This document shows, in pieces, positions 22,201 through 35,100 of a DNA stretch of 64,000 nt. Position 1 is the first letter of the stretch. Each line of letters opens with the position of its first letter. The notes under the pieces are model-generated. The model was not told the origin of the DNA. It worked only from the letters and a program-made list of their open reading frames with translations, and made no database searches. The position numbers and the translations under genes are program-made. The stretch comes from Rotaria sp. Silwood1 (lineage: Eukaryota; Rotifera; Eurotatoria; Philodinida; Philodinidae). Where the stretch lies: assembly GCA_905250075.1 (NCBI GenBank), contig CAJNOP010000121.1, positions 70,375-134,374 on the forward strand, read 5' to 3'.

Positions 22201-23054
22201 TGATTCATATTTCTATTAACTAATTGAATCATCTTTATATCATAATTATAGGTACTGTATTAGTCACTAAAAATCCATGTCTTCATCCGGGAGACATCCG
22301 TAAGCTCGAAGCAGTATATGTACCAAAACTTCAATCTTGTATACGTGATTGTATTGTATTTTCTACTAATGGTCATCGACCTAGTTTCAATGAAATGGCT
22401 GGGGCTGATCTTGATGGTGATCAGTATTGGGTTTATTGGGGTAATGAGTTTCAAATTGAAGAGGTTGTTAAACCATTATTGTATCCATCTACTAAGAAAT
22501 CTTGTGTCAATCGTATAACTAATGAACTCATTGTGGATCATGTGCTTGATACATTCACAGATACAGCACCCGGTATTATCGCTAATACACATTCAGTCAT
22601 TGCTGACAAACATTCTAATGGTACATTTTCGAAAGAATGTGAAGAATGTGCTCTACTCTTTGCCCGAGCAATCGATGCACGCAAAACTGGTGAAAATATT
22701 AATTTAATTCCTATTATGAAACTTAAAGACAAGTATTGCCAAACATATCCAGAATGGATGATGAAATTCGATAAACCAAAGATGGATCCACCAAGTAAAT
22801 CGATTAATGAAATTCTTTATCAAAAAGCTCAAGATGCATGGATACATCCAGACAGCTATAACGATACGCTGCGATATTTTCCAGTTATTCAAAATCCTAT
22901 GGATGAAACAGCAATTGATATAGATGAATCAGATGCCAATCTAGAGCAAGAACCAGAACAAATTGAAACAAAGGCAAAGTGCTGCTGTCCATGGATTCTT
23001 ATAATTCTCGTTGCTGTAGGATTTTTTATATTTTATGTCATAAAGCATAAATAA
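19300..23054 (+). CDS. RNA-dependent RNA polymerase (cellular RdRP) with C-terminal membrane tail
   Basis: Eight exons (19300-19868, 20173-21025, 21198-21281, 21334-21489, 21550-21715, 21772-21967, 22025-22188, 22252-23054) join in frame to 996 residues. Family landmarks occur in the expected order: FTDGCGTIS, RKSMVKFES, GIADETGTL, KNPCLHPGD, then the catalytic DLDGD at 782-786. This is the silencing-type polymerase that copies RNA into dsRNA for siRNA production, not a viral enzyme. The C-terminus is odd: after an acidic linker come C973-C974-C975 and about 18 hydrophobic residues ending in KHK, a tail anchor. Start: an ATG at 19261 would add 13 residues, but a T-rich tract ending in TTAATAG, just before 19300, looks like a cis- or trans-splice acceptor, so 19300 is preferred. 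Further upstream exons cannot be excluded. Confidence 0.9.
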
Positions 23055-24380
23055 AAATATCGAACTAATTCGCTAAACCTTACCTATTTACGTATATTAT
23101 TGAAATAAAACGTTCCTGCTACTAAACATACTACTTTTCATGTATAGAAGAATATGAAAAAAAACAATTGGACAACATTAAAATTTAATTTTCTTATTAT
23201 CTTTTAATTCATAAAGAAATGAAAAATTAGTCATTCATTTTTCCTTGTAATCCCAAATTATTTCTGTTGGATTCAATTCAAATAGGCTGTTAGATTAACT
23301 TATTTTAGACACAAGCGCATAACATAAATACTCTGCATGTGCTCGCATGTGATTTACTTAGTATAAGTTTTATTGAATTTTGTTCTATGTGAATAGAAAC
23401 TTTAATGATAGAGAAATAACAAAAACAGTTTGTAGTTTTTATTAACGTAACGAAAAATACGACAAAAAAAAATGCATTTTATGCTACTAAACACAGATGA
23501 ATTTCTTGTAGTGCAATATATGTATGTTCCTTTCTAGATCCAGGAACAGGCATATGTGCTAAAAATTGTATTAATGAAGATTTGTTCTATCACGCCTGTT
23601 CAATTCATTTCTGCTTTCTGACAGAATAAGGAATATGTCTACCTATTCTTTTCCGTATACTTTGGTCAGCAATCGGAACTTTCTCAATGAATCACTATTT
23701 ATCTCTTCTACAAATAGTTTGGAAAAAATTCTAGAGCATTCTGTATTGCTTCATTGCAAGAGATTAGGTAGTCATTTTTATAAATTATGTTATGAAACAT
23801 AATCATAAAATACATGTAGCTTTTTTGCTACTATGAGACACGAAGAGTTAAGCTACAAATCCATGGTTTCAACTATTAATGAAAAGTGGTATACCAACAG
23901 GTTGTGCCATTTTGCTTTTTGCAATTGATAGTACAAGAAATGTTGTGTTTAGTAGTACGATTGTATATTAAAAATATTCAGCTAATCTATATGAATTGAA
24001 TTAAACGATGGTGTGTAATCAAAATAAACTGATAGTATATTTTAATAAATTTTGGATGGAGATCGTTATTTCGAACCAAGAAACTTAACTATTGAGCGAT
24101 ACTCAATCTTTTGATTCTTCATCATTTTATCAATACTGTTGAAGCACATATAAAGTACAATTTAAGAATAATAAAGCTAATAATTTTTTTAAATAAAACT
24201 TGTCTGGAAAAAGTTTTGAACGTTACTATGTATAGATTAAAATGTTTATCTTCTTTGTAAATCATCAACTTGAATCCTTGTATTACGATGTTTGGCGCCG
24301 ACTATCTAATAATGAACTAAAGTTTGAAAAAAAGAAATATTGTTTAATCGGAGATATCAAATAAAACGAAAGAAAGAAAA
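23055..24380. other. Intergenic region between RdRP and DNAH10
   Basis: 1.3 kb of AT-rich DNA holding the RdRP 3' end and presumably the DNAH10 promoter. No supported gene. A tRNA-like fragment near 24066-24108 is discussed among the rejected items. Confidence 0.5.
23104..23109 (+). promoter_or_regulatory. Candidate poly(A) signal of the RdRP gene
   Basis: AATAAA 50 bp after the stop codon; another copy overlaps the stop itself at 23050-23055. Confidence 0.4.
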
Positions 24381-27300
24381 ATGCTAGATGATTTTCGTCT
24401 TGAGTGGCTTTGTCGTCGAACATGTCAAATGTTAAATATTGATAGGTCAATATTTATCAATATGTTAGAACGAAATAATGGTTTTAATGAAGATCTAATT
24501 GATAAATTTCTTACTATGAATACAGCTTTACACGAAAGATCATATGCATTAATATTTCATCGTGAAGATTCAAAACGAGATGTTTGGCAAATGATTGAAA
24601 CAATTGATGAAGAAGAATTTGATGATGTATAAAAATTTTAAAAATAAAATATATAAATAAAATTTCATGAATATTTTGTAGTTTGTTGATGATGATAATG
24701 ATCAACAATTGATTTTAAATGTTAATGAATCAATCAATACAGAAACTGAGTATTCGAGTAAATATGAAAATAATTTCACAACAGAAAAAGAGAAAATTGA
24801 AAAAGAATTTTGTTTCTTTTTTTTAATTATTCTAGTTGATTATGTTATTAATCATGCTCGTTTATTATCTGGTGATATAATTAATTCTTCATATGAATAT
24901 TTAAAAAATATTCAACGTCTTTTAGTTATTAATCAATATGACAATAAAAATTATCATTTTGCATTAAAATCATTTCATCAAATACATCTTTATTGTGAAT
25001 ATTATCATTATGATAATTTAATAAAAAAAACATTTGTTTATTATATTCGAACAGATATTAAACAATATTTAATTCAATCATCAACATATGATGAAATGAA
25101 TTTAATTATGAATGAAAACATTATTTATGGAATTATTCCTGAAGGACAACCACTTTTATCACTTGTAGATATTTTATCTTTTATTTATAAGGATATCTTA
25201 CCATCAATCAATGAACAATCATCAAAAAGTAAAAATTTGGAATTATCTGAGTACCTCAAAAATAGTACATCAAAGAGACAGCGAGTATCTCCCATGTGTA
25301 TTGTCAAAACAAGCTAATTTTTTTCTTCACATACCATCAGCTTATTGAAGCAATTAAAAACTAACATTATATACTTAAGTCTAAATGTCAACCTTCTATT
25401 GGGTACTTACATCAGTAGTCTGCTACAAGAGATGTAGTCATCAGAATGGTTTTAGTTGGATATATCTAGTTTTAAAGAGCTTGTTCTATTAATCATTTTG
25501 ATACAAAAAAAAAGTTTTCAAATACTTTCGTGTCTTTGTAAGTTAACTACTTGAGGACGAGATTTCTTTTAAGAAAATAAAAGGTAAATTTTCGAATGTT
25601 TGATGGGATATATTTTTGTTCATCTTGATATCAGAAAATTTCGAGAAGCATTTCAGAATATAATAATCTTTAGGATGAAGATGAGTGTAGAACTTCTTTT
25701 CCTCATAATATAAATGACAATATAATAGACTAACGATCCATAAGCAAGCGCAAATTATAACAGTATCATAAGCTCTATGCACAAATTAATGAGAATTTGA
25801 TTTGAAAAATCGAACGTATAAACACGTTTCGCGTCTTTAAACGATTAACTACCCATGCAACTAATCTATTAAAAATTAAATGCAGTCATATGGATTTCTC
25901 GAGAATTTTCTGTATAAGAACACTTTATGACATATCGGATTAGCTAGATATAGAGCTGAATACATTAGACTTGTTGAACTCTGATTAAATGGCCTAGCGA
26001 AAAACTCAAAGGTTGAAAATAAATTATTTTGAAAAAATTGAGAAAATTCTAGAACATGACAATTTAAATAATATTACAGTAGGCTAAAGTCGTTATCAGA
26101 AACTGTAAAGTTTTCTTTTTAAAGTATTGTTTTATGTGATAGTACTAAAATTTTTCTTCATGAATAAAAGTTTCGAACTTTGCGCTATCATTGAGAAAAA
26201 AAATTAACCGATCTGATCAAAATATAGCGAAACTATTCTATTCTTTTTTCTTTTTGGTAGGTTATTTTTTTGAATACTTGTTAGCTGTATTAATTGTCTG
26301 AAACACAATTTAAAAGGAATGTTTAGTGTATTGGTGTAGAAATCTTAACTTTCCACTGATTATGACAGATGTTGTTGTTATAAAATTCCAGACTGTATAT
26401 CAGTAAAGTTTCATTTTGAATATATGCACTACTTTCTAATTATATTTCTGGCTAATGAAGAAATGTATCCTAAAATAGATAGAATTAAACAATCTTCCTG
26501 TAATTAGCCATACCAACTACATTGTGAATCACAGTTTAGTTCGACAGAGATGGTACCAACACCTATTTTTTTTTTCTCTAGATGGATTAATATCTCCATC
26601 AATTGAAGAAACATCTCAACGTGATCAATTACATTTAAGTTTAAATCGTTTTCTTTTACATATTAAATCAACATTACGTCAAATACAAGGTGAATTTAAT
26701 TTAATTATTTCAAATAAAAATTTTTTAATTAATGGAGATGAAACAGATGAAGAATATATTGAAAATCTTGAATATCTTTTTTATAATTGGGAAAGAATAT
26801 TACATGAAGAAATGAATAATGAATTAAATAAACGAGTAATAGATTCAAGTCCACTTGCTGAATTAGAATTTTGGCATGAACGATCTATTCGAATAACATC
26901 AATTTTAGAACAAATGAAAAAAGGTTTTGTTAAATGATCAATTCTGTTTTTTTTTTTTATTTTTTTTTTCTAGATGATGTCATGAAAATTATGCATGTTT
27001 TACAAAGTATTGATAGTCCTTCATTATCAGGATTTAATAATATAAAATTACAACTTCAAAGTTATCTATTAGAAGCAACAGATAATTATAAGTTTTTATT
27101 GACAATTGAAAGACATTTAAAAACGTTACAAATGACTAAATCATTTCAAACTATTATCAATATGTTACCTAACTTAATGCAAGGTTTAAAAACCATATGG
27201 TAAGAAAAAGAAAACTAATACAAAAAGAAGAACATCAGAATGAATATTTGTTATTCATTCAGTCTTTAGTATTGAAAGTAAAGTCCTATGAGAAACCAAT

Positions 27301-30300
27301 TCTCTTTAACTTCAAAACTCATCTTCAGAAAAAAAAATGGTTTCAAGTCTCCAATAAACTCGGACAAGTCGTTTTTTTGTATTGTTGTAGTCATATCGAA
27401 ACTGTTTTTTTTTCCACTATTTATTGACATGAATATTTGTATTTTTCTTAATCATTTCGATTTTGCTTCTATTGAGTTCGAATTCCAATGAAGTGGTACA
27501 TTGAAAATTATTTATTGAGATTATGAATAGAGCTACATATGATATGCTCATTCGTACAACCATAAAGGTTTGTGCAGAATTCTTGATGCTTTGTTCTATA
27601 ATAAATATTTTCATACTAATAAATGATCACATAGACTAACTTGAAAGAGAAAAGGTACAAAAAAATACATTCTTTACACTGACTGTCGATTAATCTATCT
27701 GTTTCATTCAGTAAATTAATTATCTAGAAATGTCTATCATATTAATAAGTAAATTAGTCATTCTTATCTTAATTATTAAGAATAAATTCTTGAAAGATAA
27801 TCATCAATTTGCATTGAACAAGCACTTTAAAATTTATTTTATGATTATTTGAATATCTAAAGTATTAACTAGACATAGTCGGTGGCGTAGATTTATTTCA
27901 TTTTTGAATCAAAAGATTTCTTTTGAGAAAAATAAATAAAAATTTTATTCAACTACATTTTTATGATAATTGTTCTTGTATGCATACAGAATTATTAAGA
28001 TAGAAAATAAATTGAATATGAAACAAAAATATTAGTTTGAGATCAGTAAAAATATAATAAACTAAACACTGTCATAACTCAAGAAGATTAAGAAAGCAGA
28101 CAAAAATCAAAACCAAAGAACTATTCCAATAGATAAGGTTATATTACGAAATCTTTTCAAATAGTTTCTTTAATAGAAACGAAATCGATTCAACAGTTCA
28201 ATTCTTGAAAGTGAGTCGTTCAAAAAATATTTTTCTCTTTTGAAAATGGTACTTTGATAAAGGAACAAAGGTTTCCTATATTAAAAAATGCTTTTCTACA
28301 GAATAGAACCATAATTGCTTTTGGACAGTTTAGTATTCGAAACTAAACTTGTCTATTTCTATTCTTAGAATTTGATATTTCTTTTCAAACTCATTTAATT
28401 ACAGATCTTTCCGAAGAATATTTCCTATTGAATTCTTAAATAAGTCGAACATATGTTATGATTTACAAGCATCCAATAGACTCAGAAGGTCGATCTGAGA
28501 CAAAGTTCTTCATTATACAGACTAACTAACCACAAGAGTAAGCGAATAAGGTGTCGAGGTCAGCATGCTATTGTACGGATGATATCAGACAAATAGCTGT
28601 TATTGATTTGTTCAAGATCATTTCATGGCTGCAGATACTCAGATTTGCATATAATACTTTGCAAATACGTCTTGAACAACATAGTGACTCAACTATGAAG
28701 ATTGAACTTAATAAGACTCGTAAAAGTTAAATGAATAAGGCTTCGTATTTGAAAGTTTATTTAATTCTGAAATGATTGTAGATTTAATTATAATTGTTAC
28801 AAAAAAAAAAGCTGAATGTCTAGATAATAATTCTTTTTTTCATTTAGGACAATGTCAAAACATTATAATAAAGATGAACGTTTTGTTCCATTAATGGAAA
28901 AAATTGCTAATGAAATTGTTAATCGTGTACGACAAACAATTGATATAAGAAGTCTATTTTCATCATATACATTAAATGAAGCTAAAAATATTTGTTATCA
29001 AGCAAAACAATTATTAATTCAATGGAAAATTGAATATCAAAATACTCGAAATAAACTTGAAAATGATAAACGTAATTTTTTAACATGGAATTTTGAACAT
29101 CGTATACTATTTGATAAAACAGATTATATGTCACAAATATGTGATGATTTAATACAAATGTTATCAAATTTAAATGAATATTATGATATATTTGGATTAG
29201 AAATGAAAATTGTTACTGGTGAAGAACAAATGGTTGATCGTGTACTTGAACATGTATCTGATTTAAAAAAATCTTTTCTTTTATGTCATTTTGATATATT
29301 TAATCGTGAAAATTCTCAACAATGGTATACATTTATTGAAGAATTTAAATATCGTTCATCAATTATTGAACAAGAAGCTAAAATATTTATACATGCTTCT
29401 TTTACTCAACTTCGTTCATCTGAAACTGCACTTGATATGCTTATTAGATTTCAAAAAATTGATACAACTCATATTTTAGCATATGAAATGATTCAACAAT
29501 TTACATCTATTCTTTTACAATATTCTAAAGAAATTGATGAAATATATGATCTTTTTATGAAGTATAAAAATAATCCACCTATATTTAAAGTATGTATTGA
29601 ATTTTTGTTTTAACATATTAAGTGTCAACTATTCGAAATATAGACAAGTTTTTGACTTTTTGGATAGAGCTTATCAAATTGTCTATGAATGTCTAACTTT
29701 CCTAAGATTCATCATAAACAATCAACGAAGTATATTCAATCATAACAAGGAAATCCAAAAAAAAAAAAATATTTTTTTTTGCTAGAATTTCAAATTGTCT
29801 TTATTTTAATAATATCGAAACAAAAATTTCATTAGGGTTTTCCACCTATTGCTGGTGCTATTCAATGGACTCGTTTTTTATTTACACGTATAAAACTTCC
29901 AATGATTAAATTTCGTTCTATTGATCGATTACTTCAATCAGAACAAGGTACAATTGCCAAACATCGATTTATGGAAATAGGCATTGTACTTAAAGAATAT
30001 GAAGAAGAACTCTATAAAAAATGGCTTGATAATGTTATTAAATATTTACCTATCTATCTTAAACAAAGTTTACTTATTGATGCTGAACAACGACCTGATC
30101 TATTTCTAGATAATAATCATCAACAATTTATTAATAATAGTCCTACATATCGATTGCCATTATATATAACTAAACAAGATCTAAATCGTATATCAATATC
30201 AATTGATTCAAAACGTTCAATAGTAAATAAATTAAAATTATATAAAGAAAAATGTCATTTATTTCAATATGTATATGATCCAATGGGTACAAAGAAAAAA

Positions 30301-32175
30301 ATTGAAATAAAATATTTAATAAATTATGATCCTAATTTAAAAGAATCATTAATTGAATGTTGTTATTTAGAAAAACTTGGATTTAATTTACCTGAATCAA
30401 TTATACAAATAAAATTACAATATTCAAAATTTGAACAATTATCAAATGAACTTCGTTTAATGCTTGAAAATTATCATTTAACAATATCATCACTTGATAC
30501 TATTGAAGTATCAATTCTTCAATCTTATATTGATGATATTCAAAGAACTATTCAACCAGGAACATCAAGAATATCATTTGGTGAAATTGGTAATCTTGAT
30601 TATGTATATGAATGTAAAAAACAATTAGAAAAATTTCATTCAATTCTTAATCAAATACGAAAAATTTCATTAGATATTCATGAACATCTTGAAACTTTTC
30701 GTTTTTGTATTATTGATCCAATTGTTCCACGACATAATGATGGTAATTTATGCATATCTATTTATATATGTATATATTCTTAGATTGAAACCTTAAGCCA
30801 TTAATTCATTATATTGTAGTAATAAACTAAATACCCTATCAGTTGAGACTTCCTATTTCAAAATAAAGATTCTCTAATTGAATATTCTTCTAGAATTCAT
30901 TCGCATTAATTCTCGAATTTTTTTTTTCGATTCAATAATTTAATCATACTGTATTTGGTTGACTTCATGCATGATGAAAATTATTATAATTGTTTTTAAT
31001 ACAAAATGATTCACCTAATACTCATATTAATTAGATTTGTATTGTTTTCTATTCATTTCAATCAAAGCTCTATTTACAAACGAAGTTCTTTACTAGTGCA
31101 CGCTCTTGTAAATCGTGACTATATGCATCATATAGGTTCTAATGAGTTATGAATATTCTGAGAAGAATGTGAATTATTAGCTTATTTCTATATGAAATAT
31201 TGCATCAAAATAGTTCTGAATAAGAGCATCGAAATTTGCCAGAATATATGATCAATTCAAAAAAGGAACATGTTCTTATAATAGTCACACCTCAGACCAG
31301 AGATATCCAAAAATATCTCAGATTTTCATCATAAACTTTTGTAACTCAAATTGATTTCTATGCAAAATTTTCAATCGAAATTCGATTTTTCTGATATTTC
31401 TAAGGAAATCACGGGATTGATTGAAATATCGTACCAATACCGACAGCAATAAACTAGCTGCTCATTAGAATCTACAATGATAAACACAGTTTCGACTTTA
31501 AAGCGATTGAATAATTGACTAACTTTCTTTGTAAAAAATTTTTGATAAGAAAAAGAACTTATTGTATATTTTAGTTGATTAAAGTAACATTTTCTTATAT
31601 TTGATTTTTTTGTACAGGAAGTTTATTTGCTTGTCGAGAATATTTTGAATTTCTCGATAACAAACGTAAAGAAATTATATTAAGTTTAAAACGACGTTAT
31701 GAACTTATTGGTCCTTTATTAACTAAAGTTGAAGGATTAGTATTCGGTACTAATACTGGAAAACATAAAAATAGTAAGTTGATTTGTTCATTTTATCAAT
31801 ATTAAATTTTTTTTTCTTTCTTTTGTTTTTTCAGTGCATTCAATTTATACATATTGGGAACATGAAATATTTACTTGTTTAGTTGAATTAGTTATTCGTA
31901 ATCTATGTCAATTTTATGAAAATATTTTCGGCACTACATCTCTTTTTATTGTTGATGTAATACTTGCTCCACCTCATATTAAATTACAACCACCACTTGA
32001 AGAAATTATTAATTCTATTCGACGTAGTGCTCATGGAATAAGTCAATTACCTAAACATTTTATACGATGGCTACATGGTACATGTATATCATGTCCCGTA
32101 ATACCAGTACTCGATGAAAATCTTCAATCACCTGATTTAACTTTTAATAATGATGTTAAACAACATCCTGATGTT
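24381..32175 (+). CDS. DNAH10: DNAH10 part 1: N-terminal tail (exons 1-8)
   Basis: Exons 24381-24626, 24682 to about 25264, 26582-26923, 26974-27199, 28848-29589, 29836-30742, 31618-31773, 31835-32175. This is the DHC_N1 tail, which dimerises heavy chains and binds intermediate chains. Landmarks are [35 protein letters not shown] and [11 protein letters not shown]. The exon 2 donor is the least certain boundary: A|GT at 25264 keeps phase with exon 3, but T|GT some 30 bp later would too. A hydrophobic run [10 protein letters not shown] in exon 2 could hide a 24-nt intron. Introns of 1.3, 1.6 and 0.9 kb (25265-26581, 27200-28847, 30743-31617) hold no gene, only dispersed repeats. Confidence 0.85.
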
Positions 32176-35100
32176 GTAAGTAGGAGTGAAATATTTTGTT
32201 TTGTTAATTCTACTTCAATACGGACTCATCAGAGATTCCCTGTTCAGTCCATATTAGAGTAGAGAAAAGCTCGAAATTAAATGATATCTCTCGAATGAAA
32301 TCATTTAAATTCAGTTTTAAGTGAATTATAGTAGCGGTTAAAAGTCTCTGTACTATAGTATCTCATCGATTAAATTCAAAAAAATTCTTGTAGTACACTT
32401 GGTTCAAAGTGTAGGTTAGAGACACAATCCTACTTCGGTGACTTAATCACAAAGAAGATTGTGATGGATAACATCTTTTGTTGCATTAAAAGGACTGACC
32501 ACTCAAGTTTACGATACTTTTTACAAAATAATTAATTCTTACTGTTTTTGAATAGAACTGGAGTTCGATCTTTAGGTATTCCTATTAAAAAGATGAATTT
32601 ATCTAATGGAATATTAGCTTCTCTGAATGTTTTTAAATCCTTCCTCTCATCAGTACGATAGGCATAGCTATGCTATTTTTAATCAATCCAGTCATTAAAT
32701 TAATTTTTTGTTCTCGTTTCAAAAAGACACGTAATAATTTTTCTTCACATCAATATTTACAGTAACCATGGCAACACTGCTAGAGAAAGTCGATGAAATT
32801 AATCACATGAATAGCTGATGAGGTTCTCTAGAGCGGAAACTTTTGTCTACTACTGTAATTTTTTGGTAATAAAACTAAAACTTAATTTTACGTTAATAAG
32901 TTGTTTGAAGAAAAGAAAGAACATTTTATTTTAATTCGATCATTTTTAGATTTCAACGTTGAAACCAGTTCGATCATATGCTAGTAGATTAGTGAATGGT
33001 ATAAATCAAATTCTTACTCAATTATTAACATATAATGATTTATGGAAAAATGATAAACAAAAATATACTAGTCGATTTGCTTTAAAATCTCGTACATATT
33101 TTGATTATGATGAAATAATGAAAGTTTTTTTTAAAATAAATCAAACATTTGATCGTTATTTAATTAATAAAAATATTTATTCAATTGAATTATGTTTTAA
33201 ACAATTTTATCAAGCATTAAAATATCATTGTAACGAATGGATAAATCATTATGGACAACATTTATATAATAAAATATCAAATAAACTTAAAGAAATTGAT
33301 GATATTTTAAATAATTTATATCAAAATCTTAATCATGATACTGATACAGTACCAGATTTAAAATTTGTTTTAAATATAATAACACAAATAAATCAACAAC
33401 AAGAATTAATTGGACATCAAATTCATGATATTATACAATCATATCAAATTTTAAATCAATATCATTTTGAATATCCATATACAGAATCAATACTTATTCA
33501 AACATTGTTTCCACGTTTAATTGAACTTGTTGAACAATCACATATTGTTCAACATCGTTTAAAACCTATACGTGAACGTTTTCGTGAAATAATTCAATAT
33601 GATATTGAATTATTTCAACGTATGATTGATGAACTTGTTGATAAATTTGATAAATATGGTCCATATACAATTGATAATGATCTTAATCAAATGTTTTTAC
33701 TTATTAAACAATATGAAAAAGAAATTGATAAAATTGAACAAAGAAAAATAGAATTAATTAATATAATGAAATTATTTTATATACCATTAATTAATTATCC
33801 AAAATTAATACGTATTCAAAAAGAAATTAATGGTTTAAATATTTTATTTAATCTTTATGATGAATTTAAAAAAAATAAAAAATTATGGTCAAATATTCTT
33901 TGGACAGAACTTAATATTAATGATTTAATTAATAATGTTGATTTATTTATTAAAAATTTTCGTCGTTTATCACAAGATATTAAAACAACAGTAGTTGGTC
34001 ATACAGTCGAAAAATATTTAATAGGTAATTAATATTAATCAAATATTATTCTTAGAATTATTGTTTAAGTTATCTATTAACAACTTATCTTTGTCTGTAT
34101 GTTTATATTAATTTTAAGTAAAATCTTATCAATAACAAAATGATCCAATTCTTATAGCTAGAACTAGAACTGAAATTGGTATTAAAATAAAAAACAGATG
34201 ATAGTATTTATGTCTAACAAGAAAATCAATTGAAGGAATATTGCTCGTTTGAGATCATATGAACCTACAAGGACGTCTTAGTGAAAATAGCATAAATCTA
34301 AAGAGGTTCGTCTCTATAAATCATAGGACTCTGGTTATGATCACTAGTCTCAATGTGAGAGGGACTAGCATGAACATATTTTGAGAAGTATCGGAGTACA
34401 TCGTTTTCTTCTTGGCTACAATCCTCTTCCCTGCTTAACTTTTTATGATGCATCTGCGAAAATTTTAAACTGCTATTTAAAGAGTATCTGTCAATTTTTA
34501 AAAGGTAGTATATCTCAGTTACTTTATGCCAAACAAACGATCTTTAGGTTCTTCTGCTTGTAAATACTATCGAGAACAAGTTTTGATGAATTTTCAATCC
34601 AATGTGAGATATTTCCTAAAAAAAAACCGTAAATCGGAATTTTTCACCTTTCAAAACTTGCAATCATAATTCTGTTTGAACAATTTGGAATAATAAAAGA
34701 CATGAATATGACATTTTCACACAAAATAGTAGAAAAATAGAATGTATTTTGTGCCTCCAGTAAGATCGATTTATCTGAATCATAAAATTCTATAGAGAGC
34801 TGGAAGACGTTTAATATGCTAGAGGACTGTTTCCTCTATCATTCTGGATAATTGTAACAGAACCATAATTACGAATTGTAATAGCTGAGAACTTCAGTTT
34901 TGGTTTTTCACAGCTCCCTCAGGAAACTGGTAATGATATTTGCCTTCAAAAATTTTCTGCTTCAATCATTATTTGGATTTTTCTCAGCATTTACAGCACT
35001 AGGAAAACATTGGAAATAAACCAGGCTGAACGACTTTGAAAGTATTAAATATCAGATCCGTAAAATTTTTTCATACATAGTATAAAGGTACTTTTTAAAA

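Noticed and set aside
24066..24108. tRNA-like A box and B box on the minus strand (CGCTCAATAGTTAAG then GGTTCGAA)
   Set aside because: The two boxes are only about 6 nt apart, leaving no room for an anticodon arm. At best it is a tRNA-derived fragment.
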